DNA of 19,125 bases from CAYGUK01 sp964352985 (lineage in GTDB: Bacteria > Pseudomonadota > Gammaproteobacteria > JAHCLG01): assembly GCA_964352985.1 (NCBI GenBank), contig CAYGUK010000079.1:1-19125 (forward strand). Direction: 5' to 3'. The translations under genes were made by a program, and so were the position numbers. Positions 8,305-15,852 of the stretch are shown in pieces. The notes below the pieces were generated by a model. That model saw only the letters and a list, made by a program, of their open reading frames with translations, did no database searches and was not told where the DNA came from. Position 1 is the stretch's first letter; each line of letters begins with the position of its first letter.

Positions 8305-9599
8305 AGCAAGATTTTCAACCTTTGGCTGCAAGAATGCGGCCAAATGCATTAACGGACTTTATTGGTCAAACGCATTTAATTTCTGAAGGAAAACCGCTAT
8401 TTAATGCGATTGTTAATCAACAATTACATTCGATGATTCTTTGGGGACCACCAGGGACTGGTAAAACAACCTTAGCGAAATTAATGGCGCATGCAAGCCA
8501 AGCAGATTTAATTGAATTATCTGCGGTTATGTCTGGCGTTAAAGAAGTGCGTGAGGCGGTTAAACATGCGCAATTATTAAAAGAAGCGTCGAATCGTCGG
8601 ACGATTTTATTTATCGATGAAATTCACCGTTTCAATAAAGCGCAACAAGATGCGTTTTTACCTTATGTTGAAGATGGGACGATTATTTTGATTGGTGCCA
8701 CAACAGAAAATCCCTCTTTTGAATTAAATAGCGCTTTGTTATCACGAGCGAGAGTTTATGTTTTACATAGATTAACTGAAAGTGATTTATTAAAAGTTAT
8801 TTCTAACGCATTACAATATGATTCAATATTAAGTAGCGGGGAAATTGAATTTCCAGAAACCTGTCAACGTTTACTGACGGTTGCTGCTGATGGTGATGCG
8901 AGAAGCTGTCTCAATTTATTAGAAATCATTATAGAATTTGCAATCTCAAAAAATATTTCAGTCATTGAACAATCTTTACTTGAAGAAGTGATGACGGATT
9001 CGCGGAGAATTTTTGATAAACACGGTGAAGCATTTTACGATCAAATTTCTGCATTACATAAATCAGTTCGAGGTTCAGATCCCGACGCCGCCTTATATTG
9101 GTTATGTCGAATGTTAGATGGAGGTTGCGATCCATTATATATCGCTCGTAGAGTTGTCAGAATGGCAAGTGAAGATATTGGAAATGCTGATCCTAGAGCT
9201 TTAACATTGGCATTAAATGCTTGGGATGTGCAAGAACGATTAGGTTCGCCTGAGGGTGAATTAGCCATAGCGCAGGCAGTGGTGTATATGGCAGTTGCTG
9301 CTAAAAGTAATGCGATATACACTGCCTTTAAACGCAGCATGCAAGCGGTAAAAGAATTTGGTTCGTTACCGGTGCCCATGCATATTCGAAATGCGCCAAC
9401 TCGATTAATGAAGTCGTTGGGATATGGTAAGAATTATCGTTATGCCCATGATGAAGCCGATGCTTATGCGCGAGGAGAAAATTATTTTCCAGAGAATATG
9501 CCGAAACAAACATTTTATGAGCCAGTTTCCAGAGGTCTTGAAATCAAGATCAAAGAAAAATTGGCTCGATTAAAACAGCTAGATAAACAAACAGGATGA
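8301..9599 (+). CDS. rarA: Replication-associated recombination protein RarA (MgsA)
   Basis: RarA is a clamp-loader-like AAA+ ATPase that acts at stalled replication forks and blocked DNA ends. The 432-residue protein has Walker A GPPGTGKT (49-56) and Walker B ILFIDEIHRF (102-111). The sensor-1 region is GATTENPSFE (132-141) and the arginine-finger region is LLSRARVY (146-153). The C-terminal tetramerisation part contains the family blocks GSDPDAALYW and VVRMASEDIGNADPRAL. LPVPMHIRNAPTRLMK and the tail motif YFPE follow. Its start overlaps the lolA stop by four bases and serS begins three bases after its stop, as in the conserved lolA-rarA-serS order of gammaproteobacteria. Confidence 0.97.
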   Translation: MKQDFQPLAARMRPNALTDFIGQTHLISEGKPLFNAIVNQQLHSMILWGPPGTGKTTLAKLMAHASQADLIELSAVMSGVKEVREAVKHAQLLKEASNRRTILFIDEIHRFNKAQQDAFLPYVEDGTIILIGATTENPSFELNSALLSRARVYVLHRLTESDLLKVISNALQYDSILSSGEIEFPETCQRLLTVAADGDARSCLNLLEIIIEFAISKNISVIEQSLLEEVMTDSRRIFDKHGEAFYDQISALHKSVRGSDPDAALYWLCRMLDGGCDPLYIARRVVRMASEDIGNADPRALTLALNAWDVQERLGSPEGELAIAQAVVYMAVAAKSNAIYTAFKRSMQAVKEFGSLPVPMHIRNAPTRLMKSLGYGKNYRYAHDEADAYARGENYFPENMPKQTFYEPVSRGLEIKIKEKLARLKQLDKQTG

Positions 9600-9602
9600 G
9601 AG

Positions 9603-10874
9603 ATGTTAGACAATAAATATTTTCGTCAAGATATAGATAAAACTGCTGAAGCATTAAAAAAACGTCATTTCGAATTAGACGTGACAACAATTTCACATCT
9701 TGAAGAAAAGCGAAAAACATTACAGGTTCAAACACAAGAGTTACAAAATTTACGAAACGTAAAATCAAAAGCTATTGGTATAGCAAAAGCAAAAGGTGAA
9801 GATATTAAGCCTTTTTTAGCTGAAGTCGATAAGGCATCCCATGATTTAGCAAATGCGGAACAAGAATTAGAAATCACATTAAAGAATTTACATGAACTCA
9901 TTATTGCTGTTCCCAATCTATTACATGAATCCGTTCCCGTTGGAAAGTCTGAAGAAGAAAATGTTGAAGTTTCAACTTGGGGGCATCCAAAAGAGTTTTC
10001 TTTTCCTATTAAAGATCATGTTGATTTAGGTGAAGGATTAGGCTTATTAAGTTTCGCTAAATCTTCCAAAATAACGGGATCTCGTTTCGTCGTTATGCAA
10101 GGTGAATTAGTCAAACTTCAACGAGCATTAACTCGTTTTATGTTAGATATTCATACTAAACAACATGGTTATCAAGAAGTTTATGTGCCTTATATTGTTA
10201 ACAGTGAAAGTTTATTTGGTACCGGTCAATTACCAAAATTTGAAGAAGACTTATTTAAATTAAAAACTGAACATGATTTTTATCTTATTCCAACAGCAGA
10301 AGTACCGGTGACCAATCTTTTACGTGATGAAATTGTTGATGCGGAAAATTTACCTTTAAAATTTGTGACTCATACTCCTTGTTTTCGCAGTGAAGCGGGT
10401 AGTTATGGCAAAGATACTCGGGGATTAATAAGACAACATCAATTTGAAAAGGTAGAATTAGTGCAAATTGTTAAACCGGAAGATTCATACGAAGCTTTGG
10501 AAATATTAACTTCTCATGCTGAAAAGATTTTGCAATTGTTAGAATTGCCTTATCGTAAAATGATGCTTTGTAGTGGTGACGTTGGTTTTTGTAGTGCAAA
10601 AACTTATGATCTTGAAGTATGGTTACCGGCACAAAACTGTTATCGAGAAATTTCATCTTGCAGTAATTTTGAAGCATTCCAAGCTAGAAGAATGAAAGCT
10701 AGATATAAATCTAAAGATAATAAAAAACCTGAATTAGTTCACACACTCAATGGTTCGGGTTTAGCTATTGGTCGCACGCTTGTTGCTATTTTAGAAAATT
10801 ATCAGAATAGTGATGGACGAATTACGATTCCAGAAATATTAAGACCCTACATGGATGATGCAACCCTTATTTAG
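9603..10874 (+). CDS. serS: Serine-tRNA ligase
   Basis: SerRS charges all serine tRNAs (and tRNA-Sec where present) with serine in the cytoplasm. The 423-residue protein has the N-terminal antiparallel coiled-coil arm that grips the long variable arm of tRNA-Ser (about 28-100). The class II catalytic core has the serine-contacting TAE (231-233), motif 2 beginning FRSEAG (261-266) and extending through RQHQFEKVEL, and motif 3 GSGLAIGRTLVAILEN (384-399). EISSCSNFEAFQARR (349-363) is also typical. AGGA just upstream, inside the rarA end, is the ribosome binding site. A cognate substrate, tRNA-Ser(UGA), lies about 5 kb downstream. The DUF4124 gene follows after 12 nt, so it probably shares the transcript. 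Confidence 0.98.
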   Translation: MLDNKYFRQDIDKTAEALKKRHFELDVTTISHLEEKRKTLQVQTQELQNLRNVKSKAIGIAKAKGEDIKPFLAEVDKASHDLANAEQELEITLKNLHELIIAVPNLLHESVPVGKSEEENVEVSTWGHPKEFSFPIKDHVDLGEGLGLLSFAKSSKITGSRFVVMQGELVKLQRALTRFMLDIHTKQHGYQEVYVPYIVNSESLFGTGQLPKFEEDLFKLKTEHDFYLIPTAEVPVTNLLRDEIVDAENLPLKFVTHTPCFRSEAGSYGKDTRGLIRQHQFEKVELVQIVKPEDSYEALEILTSHAEKILQLLELPYRKMMLCSGDVGFCSAKTYDLEVWLPAQNCYREISSCSNFEAFQARRMKARYKSKDNKKPELVHTLNGSGLAIGRTLVAILENYQNSDGRITIPEILRPYMDDATLI

Positions 10875-10886
10875 AGGAGAGTCAAT

Positions 10887-11405
10887 ATGACAAAAAAATT
10901 ATTATTTTTTATTTTAATCATAACGATGAGTTTTGCAACAGCATCTGAAATTTATAAAGGTGTTGATAAAAATGGTAATGTTATTTTTTCAGATAAGCCC
11001 ATTCCAAACTCAGTTAAGCAAAATGTGATTGAACTTAATAAAACCCCGTTAACACCTGAGCAAATTAAACAAGCAGATACTCGGCAACAACAATTAATGA
11101 ATTCAGATAAAATACTAACTGAAAAGCTGAAACAACTTAATGATGAGCGACGCCAAGTTCGTAATCAAATCCAAGATGCTCAAATAGCTGTAGATAATGC
11201 TCAGAAAGCATTAGATCAAGCCATGGCTCGTAACAATAGGCTTTTACATCAATGTCAATCTCAGGTTATTCCCGCTAATGGTGTGGGCAATGGCGGCGTT
11301 AATTGTCAATTTTCTTCACTCGATAAATTGCAAGCTGATTTAGCAAATGCAAAAACTAAACTGCAGCAACTTAGATTACAATTTGATCGTTTACGGAAAC
11401 AATAA
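10887..11405 (+). CDS. Exported DUF4124-type coiled-coil protein
   Basis: The function is not known. The 172-residue protein starts with a signal peptide (KK, hydrophobic core about 5-16), probably cut after ATA (residue 19). The mature N-terminus, EIYKGVDKNGNVIFSDKPIP, matches the short beta domain annotated as DUF4124. The rest (about 55-122 and 143-172) is rich in Q, K, L, A and D with heptad character and is probably coiled coil. Two cysteines (C123, C140) flank a Gly/Asn-rich turn and could form a disulfide in the periplasm. A strong AGGAGAG ribosome binding site precedes the ATG and serS ends 12 nt upstream, so it looks like the last gene of the ftsK-serS operon. The family call rests on the N-terminal motif and architecture only. 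Confidence 0.8.
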   Translation: MTKKLLFFILIITMSFATASEIYKGVDKNGNVIFSDKPIPNSVKQNVIELNKTPLTPEQIKQADTRQQQLMNSDKILTEKLKQLNDERRQVRNQIQDAQIAVDNAQKALDQAMARNNRLLHQCQSQVIPANGVGNGGVNCQFSSLDKLQADLANAKTKLQQLRLQFDRLRKQ

Positions 11406-11792
11406 CAATCTGTTACAGATTCTTGATTTAATTGTTTTATTGAGATGACTCTATTAGTCATCGCAAGCCAACCTGTATTTTGTTATTTTCACAAGTCTTA
11501 TAAAGATATAAATTACAAATACCTATTACCATATAAATAATATTGACTGTCGTTTGAAATTAATGCTGGAAATAAGTATACGCTTGGTATTTCATCTACT
11601 TATTAAAAGTTGAAATAATAAAAACTCTATAATAAAAAGGCTTTCATCTGTAAATTCGCTTAATTATCTGAGCTACTCATCTTTTTAACCTGTCTAAACA
11701 AACCATAAATTTTCTGATTTTTACAGTATTATTTGAATAAAAAAATTTTACTGCTTTACTTATTTTAGAGAATTAATTTTAAGGAATTTAAT
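11406..11792. other. Non-coding gap upstream of the RTX-subtilase locus
   Basis: No gene is visible in these 387 nt, which are strongly AT-rich. Near the left end are two small dyads: AATCTG-TTA-CAGATT (11407-11421) and GATGACT-CTATT-AGTCATC (11444-11462). They may end the serS transcript but lack a proper T run. Possible promoter pieces for the next gene are TTGAAA (11554-11559) with TATACG (11577-11582) at 17-nt spacing, and an isolated TATAAT at 11628-11633. Neither is convincing. Confidence 0.5.
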
Positions 11793-12365
11793 ATGAGTAT
11801 TACACCTGACAAAACGATATATTTAACAGGCGGATATTATTTTGCACCCGATAACATTGGTCGAATATATTTCGGACATGAATCACGAGATGACATTCTT
11901 TATCTTGGACATGGAGATGATATTGTATTTGGATATGGTGGTAACGATGATATTTATGCAAGAGATGGTAATGATGTAGTATATGGCGGTTTAGGACATG
12001 ATTTGATTGAGGGGGGAGATGGAAATGATAAATTATATGGTGAACAGGGGGATGATCTTCTAAAAGGTGGCTTAGGTGATGATTTTATCTCTGGTGGTAC
12101 GGGTGATGATCTCATCATGGATGATGGTGGCACAATCAAATTAACAACAGGTAATGGTAATAATATTTTTCAGTCTTATTTTTCATCTATCAATGTTGAA
12201 AATACGCCTAAACATGTTGAGCTTAATATGGGCGATGGTGATGACTCAATTAGGATTTCTGATGGAACAACTTTAATAGATAGTGGTAAAGGAAATGATA
12301 CGATTATTACAAGTCGTAGCACTGATGTGGTACAAGATAGGGGGGGGATACAAATGTTTCATTAA
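11793..12365 (+). pseudogene. Fragment 1: RTX calcium-binding repeat region
   Basis: This 190-codon open frame carries about eight tandem GGxGxDxLx-type nonapeptides (residues about 38-108, for example GGDGNDKLY and GGLGDDFIS). Two more degenerate units lie near 147-175. In known RTX proteins these bind Ca2+ and fold into a parallel beta roll after type I export. The last eight codons, following the G8 run, are out of frame. Adding one G or removing two would continue as DTNVSLSEGIDLLEHFSD into fragment 2. The RTX block is at the N-terminus, whereas RTX exoproteins usually carry it near the C-terminus. Confidence 0.85.
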
Positions 12366-12379
12366 GTGAGGGCATAGAT

Positions 12380-13654
12380 TTGCTAGAACATTTTAGTGAT
12401 TTAAATCAATTTTCCACTGATCAATATGATGGTGGCAAAGATATCGATACATTAAAGATTCATGCGTTAGCGCAAATAGCAGTACTAGATTGGTTTAATA
12501 ATGCGATTTCTGATTATCAACAGCATATAATTAATAATTCCTCAGGAATTTTTGATTTTTCTATTTATGATTTAAATAAACAATATTTGCAATTTAGCGC
12601 GGTTAATTTCGAAAAACTAGAATTAAATATTATCGGTGACATTATCAATAATACAATGCCAAGAAATATTTCAGTCAGTAGTGACCATTTTTCGGAGTCA
12701 AATAATGCCGGCGATATTATAGCAACGCTATCGAGTATTAATGATGCAGGAGAAACACCCAGTTATTTATTACTGGATGATAGCGAAGGTCGATTTAAAA
12801 TTGACGAATTAACAGGTGAAATCAAATTAAGTGAAAATTTTTCACCGGATTTTGAGCAAGATCCCCATCTCTATCAAATCGAAATACGAGTGGATGATAA
12901 TAATGGTTATTATGTTGATATTATCCATGAATTCAAATTAAATGATGTAAATGAGTCACCTTGGAATATTAATTTAAATAATAATGTTGTCATGGAGAAT
13001 GTGGAAAATGTTTTTGTGGGGCTGGTGACAAGTTCAAACGATACGGGTGAAGTAGCCAGTTATAGAATTGTGCAAGATGAAAGTGACTTATTTCAAATTG
13101 ATTCATTAACTGGTGAATTAACTGTTAAACCTGGTTTAGCACTTGATTTTGAATCGGCAAAAGCAAATACCATTACAATCGAAATTAATGATAATAACGG
13201 CTTTACGGTATTAAAAGATTTTACTATTCATGTTGAAAATGAACTTGAAGTTCCGAGTCATATTGAATTATCGCATCCATCTGTAATAGAACATTTAGCA
13301 GTTGGTCAAACAGTTGCAGTGGTTGATTCAGGATTACGTTACGATTTAAGCGCATTTAATGATCGTTATGTTGGTGGCTATTCCGGTTCTGGTGAAAATC
13401 ATGATCCTATTGTAACAACATCAAATCAAATTCATGGTACCTTGGTTTCTACCATTCTGGCATCCGATCATTATCACGCTTCAGGTTGGGCGCCCAATGT
13501 AGATATTGCAGCAGTGCAAATATCATCAGGTGCTATTATTTTAGGTCAAAATATTTATAAGGGATTTCAATGGCTAGCCGAAAATATTGAAACTTTCAAA
13601 AATCCCTTAACAACAATTAACATGTCATTTGATGGGGGATGTGTGCTATTTTGA
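12380..13654 (+). pseudogene. Fragment 2: cadherin-like repeats and subtilase N-half
   Basis: A 424-codon open frame; its TTG 'start' is only the first available codon after the first lesion. Residues about 100-195 and 196-290 form two cadherin-like repeats with the signatures FKIDELTGEIKL and FQIDSLTGELTV. Calcium-site remnants (DFEQDP, DFESAK, DDNNG, NDNNG) follow the first signature of each repeat. From about 295 an S8 subtilase begins: the Asp block VAVVDSG, the His block HGTLVSTILAS and the strand TTINMSFDGG. The frame then runs out into four unrelated codons at the G5 run 13634-13638. Confidence 0.82.
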
Positions 13655-14150
13655 ACCCGCTGTGAGTCAATATGTGATTGGTGCGTCAAGCCATGGTTCA
13701 ACAATGGAAATGTCATCTTTCTCAAATAGATATGAAGATGCCTTGGTTACTAATGGTGAACAGATATAAGCGATTGAATATGAAATCCATGATGATGGTT
13801 CTGCATCAGAAGTTTTTAGAACAGCAAGTGGCACGAGTTTTTCCTCACCACAAGTTGCAGGCAGTGCAATTTTATTAAGAGAGTTTTTTGAAATCACTAC
13901 TGAAACTGAAGCAAACCAAGATATTCTCTACAATATTTTGTTTGAAACAGCCGATATTATTTACGACCCTATTACCGAGATTAACTACCATGCTATTAAT
14001 TTTGAAAATGCTTTTTATTCGGTATTACCTGAAGATAAATATGGTGACTCAATTCAAGATGCAACTTTTGAGGGTGTCTTAAACACGAATGATCAATTAA
14101 CAGGTTTTATCGATCCAAAAGTTTATTTTAATCATGATAATAATGATTGA
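13639..14150 (+). pseudogene. Fragment 3: subtilase C-half with catalytic Ser
   Basis: In the frame that follows lesion 2 the DNA encodes PAVSQYVIGASSHGS and SSFSNRYEDA, then an in-frame TAA (13767-13769). The same frame continues with EYEIHDDGSASEV and the catalytic block SGTSFSSPQVAGSAILL. This is the S8 Ser motif, with the Ser codon at 13836-13838. The stop could be one base away from a lysine codon (AAA to TAA). The frame ends at TGA 14148-14150, where the next fragment takes over. No good start codon or ribosome site precedes this piece. Confidence 0.75.
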
Positions 14151-14604
14151 TATCTTTGATTATGATAATGATTATTTTACGTTTACCGCGGCGGAAACAG
14201 GCATTATTAATTTTACGGCAACAGCTTCGGGATTAAGTATGATCAATATTGATTGGTTAACTGCTGGAATAGACGATGCTAAAGCAGATTTTAATCTGCT
14301 TTCATTTGAAGTAAATGCTGGTGAAAATTATACCCTTGGTATTTCATCGTCACATGCTTATGGTCACTATAAGATTAATGTGAATTACGGTGAGGCGCAA
14401 AAAGATGTCGTTGCCTACGAGGGAACAACCATTAAAACGCTCACCATGACTGATATTTTTGGAACCGTATCAAACATGGATTTTGACATTAATGTAAATA
14501 GTGAAGCGTCTTTATCAACACTTAATTTCGGAGAAAGTGATTTGATTTCATTATCGACTTTACAAAATAATCATCATCATTTTCAACTTGAACAAACTCT
14601 TTAA
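14134..14604 (+). pseudogene. Fragment 4: PPC-like C-terminal domain
   Basis: This open frame encodes FDYDNDYFTFTAAETG and a following beta-rich stretch up to HYKINVNY. That pattern matches bacterial pre-peptidase C-terminal (PPC) domains found at the ends of secreted proteases. The preceding half of the domain, GDSIQDATFEGVLNTNDQ, is in fragment 3, so the two once formed one domain. The apparent ATG at 14134 sits inside a gataataatgattgat slippage-prone repeat and is not a real start. About 60 residues of unassigned tail follow, ending at TAA 14602-14604. Confidence 0.72.
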
Positions 14605-14617
14605 TGTTAACTATAAA

Positions 14618-14646
14618 AAAAAGCCCTTTTTATTAAAGGGCTTTTT
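14618..14646. terminator. Bidirectional terminator between the pseudogene and yccA
   Basis: The 12-bp perfect stem AAAAAGCCCTTT (14618-14629) and AAAGGGCTTTTT (14635-14646) has a 5-nt loop. It has an A run on one side and a T run on the other, so it can terminate both the plus-strand pseudogene and minus-strand yccA. It lies 14 nt after one stop codon and 22 nt after the other. Confidence 0.9.
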
Positions 14647-14667
14647 AAATTGAAAGGTTTAAATCAC

Positions 14668-15339
14668 TTACTTTTCTCCAGCTAAGGCAGAAAGAATATT
14701 TAGCAAGTTAACAAATAACATATAAATATCGAGATACAGTGCAATCGTTGCCATAATGTAATTGGTTTCACCATTATGGATAATGCGACTGGTATCAAAT
14801 AATATTAAACCAGAGGCGATTAAAACGACCGCGCAGGAAACAGCTAATTGCAAACCTGGGACGTTGAAAAAGATTCCTGCTATAGAGGCAAGAATAGCAA
14901 GTAATAATCCGATAAATAAAAATCCGCCGAGAAAACTGAAATCTTTTTTAGTGACAAGCACGTAAGCGGACAAAGCAAAAAATATTACACCGGTACCACC
15001 GAGTGCTGTCATTATAATTTCAGCGCCATTTGAAAAGACATGAATATAGGCATTTAACATCGGTCCTAGGGTCCAACCGAGAAATCCTGTGAAAGCAAAC
15101 ACTGAAATTAATCCGAAAGGACTATTGCGCAGCCCCATTGTTAGAAAGAGTAGGCCCATGTAACCAACCAGCACAATAATGGGATTGAGAGGTGGTGCAT
15201 TGGTTACCATTGCAACACCAGCCATCAACGCGCTGAATAGTAGAGTAAAGCTTAATAGAATGTATGTGTTGCGCAAGACCTTATGAGTTGAGAGTATCGA
15301 CTCGTTGCGGCGCACAACTACATTATCGTTTTGTTGCAT
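14668..15339 (-). CDS. yccA: Bax inhibitor-1 family inner-membrane protein YccA
   Basis: This is a seven-helix inner-membrane protein of the BI-1/TMBIM family. In E. coli YccA is a substrate and modulator of the FtsH membrane protease. The 223-residue protein matches E. coli YccA along its length. Shared segments include LLSTHKVLRNTY-like (here ILSTHKVLRNTYILLS), FAFTGFLGWTLGP, ALGGTGVIFF and the loop KKDFSFLGG. ASGLILFDTSRIIHNGETNY is shared too, carrying the conserved acidic residues of the family. The soluble N-terminus (about 1-22) precedes helix 1. GGAG sits at good spacing before the ATG on the minus strand. The gene stands alone, ending at a shared terminator. Confidence 0.95.
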   Translation of the reverse strand: MQQNDNVVVRRNESILSTHKVLRNTYILLSFTLLFSALMAGVAMVTNAPPLNPIIVLVGYMGLLFLTMGLRNSPFGLISVFAFTGFLGWTLGPMLNAYIHVFSNGAEIIMTALGGTGVIFFALSAYVLVTKKDFSFLGGFLFIGLLLAILASIAGIFFNVPGLQLAVSCAVVLIASGLILFDTSRIIHNGETNYIMATIALYLDIYMLFVNLLNILSALAGEK

Positions 15340-15490
15340 AATTTGGCTCCATTTTTAACTAACTATACTTATATTTTAACACATATGGGCTAAATACAAG
15401 AAATCAAGTAAGATTTTATTATTAATCACGTGTATTTATCCATTACTTTTTGATTTAAATTTCAATAGAAAGTTCGATGGAAGCAAAATT

Positions 15491-15658
15491 TTGGCCAATT
15501 TCTTACTAACCTCTAAGCGATTTCTGTCAACATGCACCAGTTTCGTCAAAAAAGCGCATAAGTGCTTTGCCAACAAGCATTTTTCAGGTATTCTAGAATG
15601 GTTGATAAAACACCAACACTGGTATAAATGGTGGCGTCAGGATTTTGATGACAGTTAA
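15491..15658 (+). CDS. Possible small protein, 55 residues (uncertain)
   Basis: I do not recognise this sequence. The frame is open for 92 codons (15380-15655) but has no ATG or GTG start; the first usable start is TTG 15491. The protein would be basic, with four Trp in its last third (ILEWLIKHQHWYKWWRQD) and two Cys. There is no Shine-Dalgarno sequence before the TTG. It could be the tail of a lost gene, a real small gene with an unusual start, or chance in AT-rich DNA. An overlapping minus-strand frame that runs through the tRNA is certainly spurious. Confidence 0.15.
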   Translation: MANFLLTSKRFLSTCTSFVKKAHKCFANKHFSGILEWLIKHQHWYKWWRQDFDDS

Positions 15659-15688
15659 AGATAATTGAAGACACACAATTATATATTT

Positions 15689-15697
15689 TGCTATTAT
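15689..15697 (+). promoter_or_regulatory. Candidate extended -10 promoter for tRNA-Ser
   Basis: TTGCTATTAT contains an extended -10 (TGC followed by TATTAT, 15692-15697) about 32 nt before the tRNA 5' end. Initiation would fall near 15704. The nearest -35-like TTGAAG (15665-15670) is 21 nt upstream of the hexamer, which is too far for a standard promoter. The site lies within the loop of the inverted repeat at 15666-15709. Confidence 0.35.
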
Positions 15698-15728
15698 CTG
15701 TTGTCTTCATTCCTCTGTAATCAGATCC

Positions 15729-15819
15729 GGAGAGATGGCTGAGCGGTCGAAAGCGGCGGTCTTGAAAACCGTTGAAGGGTAATCCCCTTCCCAGGGTTCG
15801 AATCCCTGTCTCTCCGCCA
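15729..15819 (+). tRNA. tRNA-Ser (anticodon UGA)
   Basis: This 91-nt tRNA has a 7-bp acceptor stem (GGAGAGA with TCTCTCC), discriminator G and an encoded CCA (15817-15819). The D arm contains the two-G AGCGGTCGAAAG region. The anticodon stem GCGGT/ACCGT closes the loop CTTGAAA, with anticodon TGA at 15763-15765, which reads UCA codons. A long variable arm (about TTGAAGGGTAATCCCCTTCC) marks it as a class II tRNA, and GGTTCGAATCC forms the T loop. gacA begins 33 nt after the CCA end with no terminator between. Confidence 0.97.
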
Positions 15820-15852
15820 ACTGTAACAACACAGAATAAAAGGACACACACC

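Larger units (their letters stand above)
11793..14604 (+). pseudogene. Broken secreted RTX-cadherin-subtilase-PPC protein gene
   Basis: Read across its lesions, this is one gene of about 940 codons. It encodes RTX calcium-binding nonapeptides, two cadherin-like repeats, an S8 subtilisin-like protease domain and a C-terminal PPC-like beta domain. It starts at ATG 11793 behind a good AAGGAA site, has no signal peptide (as expected for type I secretion) and ends at 14604 before a strong terminator. Lesions: (1) frame change at the G8 run 12340-12347; (2) frame change at the G5 run 13634-13638, where about 30-50 residues including the oxyanion Asn block also seem missing; (3) in-frame TAA at 13767-13769; (4) frame change at about 14130-14150. 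The protease triad codons survive: Asp 13325-13327, His 13433-13435, Ser 13836-13838. All other genes here are intact, so decay is likelier than bad sequence, though G-run errors remain possible. Confidence 0.82.
15340..15728. other. Long spacer between yccA and tRNA-Ser
   Basis: No established gene lies in these 389 nt. The left part should hold the minus-strand yccA promoter, but I cannot fix it. One plus-strand frame is open from 15380 to a TAA at 15656-15658 (listed separately from its first TTG). Further right are an inverted repeat, TGAAGACA (15666-15673) with TGTCTTCA (15702-15709), and a possible tRNA promoter. Confidence 0.5.

Noticed and set aside
11900..12115. Tandem GGxGxD-coding DNA as a CRISPR-like or satellite repeat
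   Set aside because: The periodicity is 27 nt and codes for RTX nonapeptides; there are no identical repeats with unique spacers.
15546..15851. Minus-strand 101-codon open frame across tRNA-Ser
   Set aside because: Its N-terminal part (GIRTLGRGLPFNGFQDRRF and so on) is the well-known spurious translation of the antisense strand of a tRNA-Ser gene; the rest lacks family features.
15772..15852. N-terminal extension of gacA into the tRNA
   Set aside because: The extra 27 residues are translated tRNA sequence. The TTG at 15853 with an upstream AAAAGGA gives the normal GacA N-terminus.
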